From Cephalopachus bancanus (Eukaryota > Chordata > Mammalia > Primates > Tarsiidae): a stretch of 64,000 nucleotides of DNA. The notes under the pieces are model-generated. The model was not told the origin of the DNA, made no database searches, and saw only the letters and a program-made list of their open reading frames with translations. The stretch is taken from the NCBI GenBank assembly GCA_027257055.1, contig JAPVLO010000019.1, positions 16,356,501 through 16,420,500 on the forward strand. The letters run 5' to 3'. Of this stretch, positions 34,349 to 45,506 are shown one piece after another; positions within the stretch are counted from its first letter, which is position 1, and every line of letters starts with the position of its first letter. Made by a program: the position numbers and the translations under genes.

Positions 34349-34790
34349 TATTAGTTTCCTATAGCTGCTGAAGGAAAGTACTACAAACAGAATGGTTTAC
34401 AACGACAAAGGTTCATTCTCTCACAGTGCTCAAGGACAGAAGGCTGAGATCAAGGTGCCAGCAAAGTCATGCTCCCTTTGAGACTCTGGCCAGAATCCCT
34501 CCTTCCTAACTCTGTGATGGCTGTTGATCCTTGGCAGTCCTGTGTTTGCAAATGCATCTCTCCAATCTCTGCCTGTGTCATCACAGGCATTCTCTACCTG
34601 TCTTCACATAAGTACATAAGGTGTCTTCTCATAAGGAACATGAAACCTATTGGATTAAGGACATGCCCTAACCCAGTATGACTTCATTTTAGCAAATTGT
34701 TTCCGCCATTGTCCTATTTCTAATGAGGTTGCATACTGGAGTCAAGGATTTCAGCATATTTTTTTAGGGAGACACAATTCAATCCATAAT
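34349..34790 (-). mobile_element. MLT1-type MaLR LTR, antisense
   Basis: 'attagtttcctatagctgctgaaggaaagtactacaaacagaatggtttacaacgacaaagg', 'aggctgagatcaaggtgcc' and 'gaggttgcatactggagtcaaggatttcagcatat..agacacaattcaatccataa' follow an antisense MLT1 LTR end to end. Confidence 0.85.
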
Positions 34791-35039
34791 AATTACTAAT
34801 GAAGAATAGATTTTTCGTAAGATTCTTTATTACATCTTACTTAATGAAATCTGTTTCTCTTTGACTTCAATGATCAAAAAGCACAGGTAATATTGTCTAC
34901 ATTCCCTTTCCTTCCTATCCTTCCTGTCTTTCTCCATTCAGTGTGATTTTAGGATATTGAGGTGATCATTGGATAATATTGTTTGAATTCATAATACTAT
35001 CTTTTGCCAAAAAAGTGCTTCCTATGTGGATATTAGAAT
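34791..35039. other. Unique spacer
   Basis: Nothing recognised. Confidence 0.4.
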
Positions 35040-35260
35040 AGAGGTAGTATGTGGGCTTTCTGACCAGACAAATCAGAATTCAAATTCCAGATCAAGATTT
35101 GGTTGAAGAAGCTTACATTAGAGAAGGCTTAGCTTTATGGAATTTGGGTGAGCCTTTCAACCTGTCTGAGGTTGCCACCCTATCAGCAAGGGAAAATGAT
35201 AGCAATGCCTGTCTCACTGGGTTGTCATGAAGTCCAGCGAGAGAATGGACTTGATATGGT
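35040..35260 (+). mobile_element. MIR, sense
   Basis: 'agtatgtgggctttctgaccagacaaatcagaattcaaattcc', then 'gggtgagcctttcaacctgtctgagg', then 'gcaatgcctgtctcactgggttgtcatgaag' matches MIR in sense. Confidence 0.75.
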
Positions 35261-36335
35261 TTTGTGACCTCTACAGCGGGTTCCAACTTAGACTCAAGTC
35301 CACAGATGTGTTTAGTTTTTATGTATACTGTGGGTCTACATGGAGCTCTAACATTTTTTACTTACTTGTTAACCTTTTTAAAAGGAAGTTTTCATATGAA
35401 AACCTGGATTTCTGGCTCTTCTTGGTAGGCCTGAGCTGAGGTTTCTGGCAGCACAACTAGCAGGACTGCAACATGCCACAGGGAGTAGGAATCAGCTGCT
35501 GTTGACCCTTGGGCCTGCTTCTTGTTTTTATTATGCTGGAATTTTCCTTGTGATAGAGCAAATAGGAAATGCAACATTTCTTAGATTCTTATCTCTACCA
35601 AATGTTAAAAAATAAGAGCTAGACTGAGAAGATCACATGGCTCAGGATAGATGGGAGGAAGTGTTTTTTTTCCCAGAAGCTAAGAATATTCTTACATTTA
35701 GTATTCAAATAAAGTCTATCTGTGTTCAAAGCATATGTCCTAAGATGTCTTTATAGAACAAACCCAGTCTGAATCATCGTGATCCTTACTCTAACATGCT
35801 CTACAATGTTAGCAAGGATATGTCAGCATCCACTTAGCTGTTATTTATCTTACTCTCTTCTATTTAACTCTATGTGAATTGCTTTTGTGTTCCTTAAATT
35901 CCTCTGTGATCTTGTAGTACTCTATCACACAATTTTGTAGTATTATCTAATAAGCTCCAAGTGTCTCTGATCTAAGAATGAATTGCTTATTTTTATCTTC
36001 CCATACTTCCAGCCTTGTTCAATCCATATTAAAATGCTAAACACTTGTAGTGATTTTTCAAATTTCTCAAGTGGAGCCTCATCAATGAGCCCAAGGAAAC
36101 ATTTCCAAAATATCAAACACTTTGACAGAAAGCACAAGCTGTAGTTGATCTCAAGATGCGTGGTGTCACGTAAACACACGGAAGATGGACTGACTGCTTT
36201 ATTTTCATCCAGATGTCTTGGCATCATGCAGACAGCGCCTTTAAGGATCTGCATGACGAACCACAGCTAATATGTCCACCATCTGCTGTAGGACATCACT
36301 CACGCAAGATTTAAAAATGGACTCACAGCATAAGA
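35261..36335. other. Unique sequence
   Basis: No repeat is recognised with confidence. A 16-bp palindrome, 'gttttcatatgaaaac', lies near 35388. The 103-codon antisense frame at 35943-36254 has no domain. Confidence 0.45.
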
Positions 36336-36809
36336 TCAATTATAAAGTTCGGAATCCAGCCAGTTTGCATTTCCTCCTGGAAGACACCAATATTGGCTTT
36401 TATAGCTTCCTCCAAGGTCATACATTTTAACTTTATTTAATGGCATCAATACAAGCCCAAGCACCCAGGCTAGAAACTCATTTACCTTCAGGTCATCTTC
36501 AGCACCGTGATGCAGGGCCCTGTTGGCTACAGTGACGGTGATGATGACATTGGCTTTTACTCCAGAGTAGAATGGGGGTTGCTGGGAGGTTCTGAGCTGG
36601 AGAATTGCATGATCTGTCTTACGGTATAAAGCAATCACTCCATCTGCTATGTTGAGGATAGAATGAAGTGGGGCAACCTTGTAAGAGATGACGATGACGG
36701 GACTAGGGTGGAAGCAGCAGAGCTGGTAAATTGTTCTGGGTTCTAGACCCCTCAGTGGAGCCCAAAGGAATTGTTGAGACTTTAGATATGGGCTATAGAC
36801 AGGAGTCAA
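36336..36809 (-). pseudogene. L2 reverse-transcriptase C-terminal fossil, open frame
   Basis: A 157-codon frame reads SPVIVISYKVAPLHSILNIA, then ADGVIALYRKTDHAILQL, then FYSGVKANVIITVTVANRAL. This is collinear with the conserved C-terminal region of L2/CR1 reverse transcriptases (the xxLQSILHTAARVI..K.DHVTPLLK..LR.K region, recalled). No catalytic YADD is in this part. It stays open but is clearly a diverged fragment, so it is not expected to encode a working protein. Confidence 0.75.
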
Positions 36810-37040
36810 TAGTGACTTCTACGCATCTGGCCTGAAGGACAGGAAGGATGCATTTCCCATGAACTGGAAAGAGGAAGGCCATGGGAGGAGGGGCTGGGGG
36901 GAGGGTGTGGAGGAATAAGAAGCTCTATCCAGCATGCAGTGAGTTTGCGATGCTGATTAGCTACCTAAGTGGAGATGTTGAATAGACGGTTTGAGATATG
37001 TTCTCCATATCCAGGAATTGCAGCATTCTTCCCTAAATGC
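36336..37040 (-). mobile_element. L2 ORF2 region, antisense
   Basis: Plus-strand text follows antisense L2: 'ggcttttactccagagtagaatgggggttgctgggaggttctgagc', 'gaattgcatgatctgtcttacgg', 'ctgctatgttgaggatagaatgaagtggggcaacc', then 'aggacaggaaggatg' and 'ctacctaagtggagatgttgaatagacggtttg' at 36960. The run is unusually long for such an old repeat. Confidence 0.8.
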
Positions 37041-37100
37041 CTCATTGTTTCATGTCCATACGACATTTTGCGCATGCTCTTTTTAAGGCCTCTTCCTCCT

Positions 37101-37401
37101 CTCGACTTTATTTTTTTGAGTTGAAGTCTCACTGTCGCCCAGACTGGAGTGCAGTGGCCGCTCCCGGCCACCGCAGCCTCGACCCACTGGGCTTAGGCCA
37201 TCCTTCCGCCTCAGCCTTCCAAGTAGCTGGAACTACAGGTGCGCGCTACCATGCCTGGCTAATTTTTTTGATTTTTGTGGAGATGAGGTCTCGCCAAGTT
37301 GCCCAGGCGGGTCTCGAACCCACGGGCTCAGGCAATCCACTCACCTCAGCCCCACAAAGGCACGGGAATACAGGCTGAGCCACCGAGCCCGGCTCGACTT
37401 T
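37101..37401 (-). mobile_element. Young Alu, antisense
   Basis: Full antisense lemur-type Alu (about 37110-37392), CpG-rich, with the TSD 'ctcgacttt' at 37101-37109 and 37393-37401. Sense and antisense frames over it are Alu readings. Confidence 0.95.
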
Positions 37402-37570
37402 CTTAAATGTATGTTCCTCTTCGCCTCTACTTTGCCATGTACTGCATTGTAGTGTAATGTTTTCACTTACGTGCTCCTTTCCCTTACTGTCCTGCACTTA
37501 ATCCTCAGTATAATGCCTGATGCAAAATAAATAATCAAGAACATTTCATTGAATAATTGAAACCTATAGA
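37402..37570 (+). mobile_element. Possible L2 tail
   Basis: 'gtcctgcacttaatcctcagtataatgcctgatgcaaaataaataatcaagaacatttcattgaataattgaa' resembles a diverged L2 3' end (gtgcctggcacatagtag..caataaatatttgttgaatgaatga). Confidence 0.5.
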
Positions 37571-38244
37571 GGCCATAATCTCCTTCGGCCGTTAGAATTC
37601 TTGATATATGTTGCTTTTTCTCCTCTCCCATAAAAAGAACTGTTTAGCACATATTGTTTTAATCAGTGTGAACTAAATTCTATTTTTGTTGACATGCCTT
37701 TTTTTCATATTCCCTTGAGCATACAATTTATCAAGCATGAGTAATATCTGGCACACAGAGTCTCTAATAGCTTCCTTTTATTGTTAGATCAATGATTGTC
37801 TGGATTATTGAGAAAGGAAATATCTAGAAAGAGAATGCCCCCAAATTCCTTGAAAATGGTGCTAAAGAGAAAACAGGGAAGTATAAAAACATTAACAGTG
37901 AAGTTACTGCTTTCAGGCACTTGGATCCTTATTTATGGAAACCTGGAACAATTTCAAAAGTATTTCCAGCATCCAGCGATTTAGTAATGATAGTTTGACC
38001 TCTGAATATTGAATGCATTTATTGTGTCTTTCTTTAGTGTTTGACATATTTTAAAAGATACATTAAGAAGAAAGCTAATTTTAACAAACTAATTCTCTTT
38101 ATACATCTCCCCTTCTACCAGCCCCCAATCCCTCTCCCAACCCTAACCCAGTTAATAGCTATTTTCTCCATTTTTCCAGACTGGATAAGCCTTAATGTAG
38201 ATTTTTTTGATTTATATTTAGATCTTTGATTCTGACATTTAGTC
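37571..38244. other. Unique sequence
   Basis: No repeat recognised. A short frame at 37796-37984 has no domain. Confidence 0.45.
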
Positions 38245-38446
38245 AGTAATTTTTAAAATTTTTTTAATTTTGTAAATTTAAAGATGTGGGGTACAGTTCA
38301 GAATTAGGTTTACAAGTGGTAAGTGTACAGGTAAAGTTTGGGTATCCCTTTTGTTCTCACTTTTCCTGGTTTGAGATCAGTTACCCCTACTGATGAAGTG
38401 TGCTCCCCTGGCAGTTTCCTGCTACTGCCAATCCTTTTCTTCTTCT
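38245..38446 (-). mobile_element. Outer L1, 3' end part
   Basis: Antisense L1 3' end: 'aaagatgtggggtacagttcagaattagg', 'gtgctcccctggcagtttcctgctactgccaatcc'. It breaks at about 38446. The element resumes at 41546, so it was split by the inner L1. Confidence 0.88.
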
Positions 38447-41400
38447 TCTTCTTTTACAAAAATTTTTTTTTTATTTTAAAGATGTGGGGTACAGTTCAAG
38501 GTTAGATATACAAATGTTCATTATGCGAGTACACTTGATGGTGAGGTGTGCCCCTTCCTCCCTAGCAGTTTCCCTCAACTGCCAATCCTGCCCCCCTCCC
38601 CTGGCAATTTCCTGCTACTGCCAATCCCTTCTTATAGTATTATAATTGTTGAAGATCTGCTTATGAGTGAGAACATATGGTACTCTGTTCTTTGCTTCTG
38701 TGATAGATCACTGAGTATGATAGACTCTAAATCCATCCAAGTTATTGCAAAGTCCATACGTTTGTCCTTCTTTATGGCTGCATAATATTCCATTGTGTAT
38801 ATGTACCACATTTTTTTAATCCAGTCCAGTTTCGATGGGCAGCATGGTTGGTTTCATGTTTTTGCTATTGTGAATAGAGCTGCAACAGACATGCGTGTGC
38901 CAGTATCTTTTTGGTAGAATGATTTGAATTCCTCTGGGTATATTCCCAGTAGGGGGATTGCTGGATCATGTGGAAGGTCAATTTCTAGTTCTTTCAGAAA
39001 TCGCCACACTGTCTTCCAAAGAGGTTGCACTAGTTTGCATTCCTACCAGCAGTGTAGAAGCATTCCTTTCTCTCCACATCCTCACCAGCATCTGTTGTTG
39101 CTTGTTTTATTAATGATGGCCATTCATATTGGGGTTAGGTGATATTTCAATGTGGTTTTGATTTGCATTTATTTCTCTGATAATTAATGAGGCTGAGAAC
39201 TTTTTCATGTGTCTGTTGGCTACTCATATATCTTCTTTTGAGAAGTGTCTGTTCATGTCTCTTGTCCACTTTTTAGTGGAGCTGTTTGTTTTTTTCCTTT
39301 CAGCGTGTTTGAATTCCTTGTAGATCCTAGATGTTCGACCTTTGTTAGATATACAGTTGGCAAATATATTTTCCCATTCTGTGGGCTGTCTCTTCACTTT
39401 CTTGATGGATCTTTGGCTCTGCAGAAGCTTGTCAATTTGATGAGGTCCCACTTGCCTATTTTATCTCTTATGTTATGGGCACTTGGGGTTTTGATTAGGA
39501 ATTGGTTGCCAGTTCCAATTTCCATAAGCGTGTCTCCTGCATTTTCTAAGATTCTTATAGTTTGAGGTTTACGTTTAGGTCTTTGATTCATTTAGATTTA
39601 ATTTTTGTGTATGGTGATAGGTAGGGGTCCTGTTTCAATCTTCTGCATGTGATCAGCCGGTTTTTCCAGTACCATTTACTGAATAGGTTCTCCTCACCCC
39701 AGTGGTTGTTGTTGGAGGCTTTGTCAAAGATGAGTTGGTTGAGAAACTGAGGCTTTGCTTATGGAATCTCTATCCTGTTCCATTGGTCTGTATACCTGTT
39801 CTTGTACCAATACCAGACTATTTTGATTATTGTAGCCTTATAGTAAAGGTTGAAGTCTGGAAGTGTAATACCTCATGAAAAGTCTGGAAGTGTAATACCT
39901 CTTGCTTTGTTTCTTTTGCTAAGGATTGTTTTGGCTATTCATGGTCGTTGATACTTCTATCGAATTTCTGTATTGTCATTTCCAGTTCTGAGAAGAATGA
40001 TGTTGGTAATTTAATGGGTATTGCATTGAATCTGTAGATTGCCTTTGGTAGGATTGACATCTTAGCAATGTTGATTCTTCTGATCCATGAGTATGGAATA
40101 TTTTTCCATTTGTTTGTGTCTTCTTGGATTTCTTTGAGCAGTGTTTTGTAGTTTTCATTGCAAAGATCCTTCACTTTTCTGGTTAGGAAGATGCTGAGGT
40201 ATTTCATTTTTTGTGTGTGGCTATTGTGAATGGGATTGTGCTTTTTATTTGATTCTCCACCTGTTTGTTGTTAGTGTATAAGAATGCAACTGTCTTTTGC
40301 ACATTTATTTTGATCCCAAGACTTTGCCAAAGTCCTTTATCATGCAAGCAGGTTTTTGACAGATTTTCTTGGATTTTCAAGGTATAGGATCATATCGTCA
40401 GCAAAGAGGGATAACTTAACTTCCTGTTTTCCTATTTGATTACCCCTGATTTCCTTCTCTTGTCTAATTGCTCTAGCTAGAATTTCCAACACAATGTTGA
40501 ACAAGAGGGGTGAGAGTGGACAGCCTTGGCTTGTTCCAGTTTTCAGGGGAAATGTTTCCAATTTCTGTCCATTTAGCAATATGCTAGCTGTGGGTTTATC
40601 ATAGATGGCACTTACTATTTTGAGGTATGTTCTTTCTATACCTAGGTGTTTGGGGGTTTTATCAAAAAGGATTTTTTGATAAAAAAATCAAAACTTTTTT
40701 TTATCAAAAACTTTTTCTGCATCTAATGATATAACCATGTGGTTCTTGTATAATTACATTTATGGTCTTGCTGGTGTTGAACCAACCCTGCATCCTGAAG
40801 ATAAAGCCTACTTGGTCATGGTGGATGATTTTTGAGATGTGTTTTTGAATTCAATTTGGATCTTTACCCAGTATGGGTGTCAGTATGATGTTAGCTTCAT
40901 AAATGATTTGGGGAAATTCCATCTTTTTCAATTGCCTGGAATACTTTCAATAGGATTGATATCAGCTCCTCCTTGTCTGTTTTGTAGAATTCTGATGGAA
41001 AGCCGTTCGGTCCTGGGTTTTTTTATTGTAGGTAGTTTTCTTATGACAGAGTCAGTTTCCTGAGTTGTTATTGGTCTATTAAGTGTCTCAATGTCTTCTT
41101 GTTTCAACCTAGGGAGGTTGTGTGATGTCAGAAAGTCCTCCATTTCATTTAGGTTATCAAGTTTGTTTCCATACAGGTGTGCATAGTAATCTCTGATAAT
41201 CTTTTGTATTTCTTTGGGGTCAGTTGTGATTTGATTTTTGTATCTCTGATTGTGTTTATTTGGGCTTTTTCTATCTTCTTCTTGGTCATTATGGTTAGGG
41301 AGTCCATCAATCTTGTTAATTCTTTCAAAGAACCAGCTTTTTGTTTTGTTGATGATTTCCATGATATTTTTGTCTTCTGTGTCCCATATTTGGCCTCTTA

Positions 41401-41545
41401 CTTTGGTGATCTGGATTCTTCTGCCAAAGTTTGGATTTTGGTGGGTCTTCTCTTTCCAGATCCCTTAGGTGATTTGTTAGGCTGTCAACTTGTGATCTTT
41501 CCATTTTCTTTATGTGTGTTCATAGAGATATAAATTCCCCTCTTA
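38447..41545 (-). mobile_element. Inner L1, 5'-truncated, antisense
   Basis: A 3.1-kb L1 runs from a CTT-repeat/A-tail region ('cttcttcttcttcttttacaaaaatttttt') through the 3' UTR ('aaagatgtggggtacagttcaagg') and most of ORF2. It ends near 'gtgttcatagagatataaattcc'. The flanking words 'aatccttttctt' and 'aatccctttctt' fit a diverged TSD. ORF2 is broken by stops and frameshifts, and ORF1 and the 5' UTR are missing. A 22-bp duplication lies at 39853-39901. Confidence 0.92.
39224..41362 (-). pseudogene. L1 ORF2 remnants (reverse transcriptase)
   Basis: Four main frames in order along the minus strand. 40928-41362 holds the region upstream of RT ([20 protein letters not shown]). 40340-40579 holds the RT core, with [12 protein letters not shown] (the catalytic FADD at 40394-40405) and [14 protein letters not shown]. 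39935-40207 is downstream of RT ([20 protein letters not shown]). 39224-39451 is near the C-terminus (KKWTRDMNRHFSKEDI). Stops and frameshifts between the blocks make it a pseudogene. The endonuclease domain is lost by 5' truncation. Confidence 0.92.
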
Positions 41546-42115
41546 AAATAATCCCTTTCTTGTAGTATTATGATAATTTTTCAGGGTCTGCTTATGAGTG
41601 AGAACATGTGGTACTCAGTTCTTTGTTTTTGTGATAGATCACTGAGTATTATAGACTCTAAATCCATCCAAGTTGCTGGGAAGTTCATAATTTTGTCCTT
41701 TTTTATGGCTGCATAATAGTCCACCATGTATATGTATCAAAATTTTAAAATCTAGTCCACTTCATTTTTTAAAAAATGTTTTTATTTTTTGAGTTGGAAT
41801 CTCACCCTCTTGCCCAGGCTGAAATGCAGTAGCATGCTCAAGGCCACCGCAGTCTTGACCTTCTGGACCTTCTGAGCTCAGGTGATTCTTCCACCTCAGC
41901 CTTCCAAATAGCTGGAACTACAGATACGTGCCACCATGTCCGGCTACTTTTTTTTATTTATTGTCGAGACAAGTCTAGCCAAGTTGTCCAGGCTGGTCTC
42001 AAACCCGTGGGCTCAGGCAATCCTCTCACCTCAGCCTCCCAAAGTCCTGATATTATAGATGTGAGCCACCACACCTGGCCTCAATCCACTTTTGATGGGC
42101 AGCACAGTTGGTTCC
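41546..42115 (-). mobile_element. Outer L1 continued, split by Alu
   Basis: 'aatccctttcttgtagtattatgataatttttcagg' and 'cttatgagtgagaacatgtgg' continue the L1 left at 38446. It is again interrupted by the Alu at 41765-42080, after which 'caatccacttttgatgggcagcacagttggttcc' completes it. Confidence 0.88.
41765..42080 (-). mobile_element. Alu, antisense
   Basis: Antisense Alu inserted in the outer L1. The L1 words 'agtccactt' and 'aatccactt' flank it, consistent with a TSD. It has a small internal duplication ('gaccttctggaccttctgagc'). Confidence 0.92.
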
Positions 42116-42229
42116 AATATAGATTTATATTTATGTATATCTATGTATAGCTATATAAATAGGACTTTACTACACAGTTTTTTTCCACTCCATAAGATAT
42201 CATAAGCATGATTTAAATTAATAGCATGT
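42116..42229. other. AT-rich spacer
   Basis: Text such as 'ttccactccataagatatcataagcatg' may belong to the same old repeat as 42535-42730, split by the Alu. Confidence 0.35.
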
Positions 42230-42534
42230 AGTTGTTGTGGCTCCTGCCTGCAATCCCGGCACTTTGGGAGGCAGAGGCCAGAGGATTGCCTGAAACCAGG
42301 GATTCGAGACCAGCCAGGGCAACTTGGTAAGACCTCATCTCTACAATAAATCAACACATTACCCAGGCATGATGGCATGCACCTGTAGTTTCAGCCAACT
42401 GGAAGGCTGAAGTGGAAGGATCACCTGAGCCCAGCAGATCAAGGTTGCAGTGACTGTGAGCGTGCCACTGCACTCCAGCCTGGGCGACAGAGTGAGACTC
42501 TAATTCAAAAACAAGCAAACAAAAAAACAAAAAT
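42230..42534 (+). mobile_element. Alu, sense
   Basis: Sense two-monomer Alu from about 'gttgttgtggctcctgcctgc' to an (AAAC)n tail. It lacks the first several bases. Moderately diverged. Confidence 0.92.
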
Positions 42535-42860
42535 AATAGGGTGTAATAATAGCATCCATGCTAATATATATCAATCCACAATTTTCCTGTCAACATCTGC
42601 ACAACACCCCATTGTATAGATATACCATAGTTTAATTAAACAATATCCTCCTTTTGGGCACTTATTGTTGGATACTTATCATTGCAACAAAAATGCTACC
42701 ATAAACAGTTTTGCATATATACATTATGTATACACATACACATATAAGATATATTAGTATTAAGTACATATATAAATAAAATTATCTATTAGGTATTTAA
42801 TGCTAATATATCTATAGGATACTTTCTAACAGTACTTTTGCTGTTAGAATTTTTGGCATG
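42535..42860. repeat. Old repeat fragment and AT-rich run
   Basis: 'caacaccccattgtatagatataccatagtttaattaaacaatatcctcc' has the form of an old interspersed repeat, followed by a TA/CA-rich stretch at 42716-42840. The family is not named. Confidence 0.4.
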
Positions 42861-44500
42861 TAATTGACAACTCTGAGAAGCCCGGAAGATACACTGGAGT
42901 CCACAAACACACACGCACAACATTGAATTGGGACCCAGATTTCTATAAATGAACCCTCATTAACAAAGCCATCTACATTCATTTTAAAGATTGCTGACTG
43001 ACCAAAAAGAAAGTAACAGATGTTGACCTTGCAAAGGTTAACTTAATAGAGTTGAATTTGATTTAGATGCAATCACCATTTCCACAGCCCTTCTGCGGGA
43101 GGGCCCAGCGGTAGACTGCAGAGGTGATGTCACAGTGTCGCACTGCATGATGACTGATGCTCCAGCATGACTCACACTTATGTTCTGAAAGACTCTATTG
43201 TCGTTTTTCTCCTGGGTGGAGTGGGCTTTGACTCACTCACTGATTCAGTCCACCAGCACACCCTCAATCTGCTGTTGGTACTTCCATGGGGGTGGATATT
43301 AACTCCATCACTCTCTCCTTTCTAGCATGTAGCAAAAGTACAGAGAGCCTCACCCTGTGAAGGTCTTTTGCTGTGAGAGCGCCAAGGCAGGATTCCTTGG
43401 GGTTCCCCACCCTCTCTCCCTCTCTCCCCCCTCACCTCCAATCCCATCAAAATTTAACCACGTTTTTTACTCAGCTCCTTAATGGCAGCTTAAATGCAAA
43501 GGAGTCATTTAAGAATAATTCATCAAGCAAGTATGGGTAATATTGTGACTAAACACTTCAACTAAATGTATGTGCTTAATTATGGATATATAATTTATCT
43601 GCAAATAAATTATACCAAAGTGAGCATAATTTAAGCCGCAGTCCTTCCTCATGAGGGAGATGATACTTTCATGGCTTGGGGAGCAGGTTTCATATTTTGG
43701 TTGGATTTAAAACTTCATTATTTTCCTTATTGCTTCCAGAGTGATTTATTTACTTGTTTCTATTGACATGGTTATGCCTGTTACAAGACAAATTCCTTGC
43801 TGTTAATTCTTGGTCTTTAAATTTATTCCTTTGCTGTCTCCTTCCTTTCAAGCGATGCTACTGCTTCTCCCCAAACATTCCTTTTCCTCCTTATTTCCCA
43901 TAAGGTACCAGTATCTGCATTAAATCAATGTCCATTTTATGTTGGTTTGGGTCTTTCTGTCTTGCCGGAGCACCGGAGATTTTTCTGTGAATGACTCTTT
44001 TTGTGATGGGAGAGGCTATTTCCTCGTGTCAGGACAATTATTAGTGGGTTATAAAAGACCAGCTCTCAGGTGCAGTCATCAGGAAGATAGTGATCCCTGA
44101 CTGAGCCCGCTCGTGCACACACACACCTCTTTGCTAATTACCACTTCTGAATTTTCAAAACCACTTGAGCCTGGGAGAAAGGTTCTCTTAGCACCTTTTC
44201 TCTTTAATCCTGTACTGCACACTCGAGTTGTCCTGTGCTGAGGTTTGGGATGTTAGCGGATGGGAGGGACAGAGTAGACTTGCTTCCATAGAAGAGATGA
44301 AGCAGGAGAGAGGCATGTTAATTTCATCACCTGGATAGAATGTTGTCGCAGGTGGGGCTGAGACACAATGCTGTGATTCCGTTCCCTGGAGGGGTGCTTA
44401 TTCTGAACCACGGTTTTTGGTTTTAGCTACCCTTCCCCAATTCTTCACAAATTGGCCAGTTAGGAGCATAATATATCATTTTCAGGGAGCTTTTTAAAAA
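42861..44500. promoter_or_regulatory. Repeat-free block, candidate regulatory region
   Basis: About 1.6 kb with no transposon text in the middle of dense repeats. It holds several homeodomain/POU-like words ('gtgcttaattatgg', 'cttaaatgcaaagg', 'gagcataatttaag', 'tttgctaattacc'), AP-1-like words ('atgactcac', 'ctgactgagc') and a TATA-like 'gttataaaag' near 44050. These words are common by chance. The repeat depletion is the stronger hint of constraint. No exon recognised. Confidence 0.35.
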
Positions 44501-44619
44501 AATTCCAACCTCACGTCTTCATTCTATGCAAATAGTCAAGAAGAGCCCACAGCACACATGTGCTGCATCTCTCTTCACAGGTCGACTCTTGCTCCCACAT
44601 GAAGCTCAGTTTAAGGGAA

Positions 44620-45110
44620 AGAGATCTTAACAGGAGACAGGAGACCTTGACTCTGGCTCCAGATGTGCCATCTTTTGGCTCTGTAACCTTGAGCAAGCAT
44701 CTTAACTTCTTTGCCCTCCTGTCTGTTAATTGATAGCCCTTTATTGTCTTAAAACAGAAGCCTGGCTTCGGCCTCCCAAGGTCCCTTTTCCCTCTAATAT
44801 CTATGAACCAAGCAGCTAGTTTAATTAATTTGCTATTGCCCTCATTCTACCAAGAGAACAAGAAAGATATTCAATATGTGATTTCCCAAGTCCCATGAAG
44901 TAAAGAAGTCACATTAATGAAAAAGCTACTATAAGTCAAATGATGTAATCAGACCAGATGACCCTCCAAATCCCGGGATTCCTTGAGTATATTACTTTTA
45001 CTTGGAAACAATGGTATAGTAAGGGAAATGAGACTTGTAAAATCCAGCACAATTCCTAGAACACAGTAGGCACCAAGAAACAAAAACTTCTAATAAAATT
45101 AATGATGGCT
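44620..45110 (+). mobile_element. MIR, sense
   Basis: 'gaccttgactctggctccagatgtgccatcttttggctctgtaaccttgagcaagcatcttaacttctttgccctcctgtctg' is MIR in sense. Related 3' text, 'aatccagcacaattcctagaacacagtaggcac', follows at about 45040. The middle is diverged or inserted. Confidence 0.75.
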
Positions 45111-45217
45111 TTGTTTTCAATATTTTATAGAAAGTACTCCATATGCTGCATGTAGTCAAGTTTAAGATCTATCCATGCTATTGCAACTCAGCAAGCAGGC
45201 ATATAGGTTAAAAAAAA

Positions 45218-45506
45218 TTTGTTTTTGAATTGGAGTTCTCACCCTGTTGTCCAGGCTGGAGTGCAATAGCATACTCACGGTCACCACAGCCTCAACCTGC
45301 TGGACTCAGGTGATCCTTATGCCTCAGCTTTCTAAGTAGCTGGAACTACTTAGAAACCACACCAGGCTAATTTTTTATTTATTTATTGTAGAGATGAGGT
45401 CTCACCAAGTTGCCCAGGCTGATCTCGAACCTGTGGGTTCAGGCAATCCTCTCACTTCGGCCTCCCAAAGTGCTGGGATTATAGGCATGAGCCACCATGC
45501 CCAGTC
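45218..45506 (-). mobile_element. Alu, antisense, with local rearrangement
   Basis: Antisense Alu. At about 45335-45358 the normal 'ctacaggcatgcgctaccac' is replaced by 'ctacttagaaaccac', which makes a short inverted repeat with 'ctaagtagctgg'. This looks like a template-switch mutation. Confidence 0.9.

Noticed and set aside
37870..37985. Splice-like 'tgctttcag' before a short open stretch
   Set aside because: The following frame is short, the donor is weak and nothing protein-like is recognisable.
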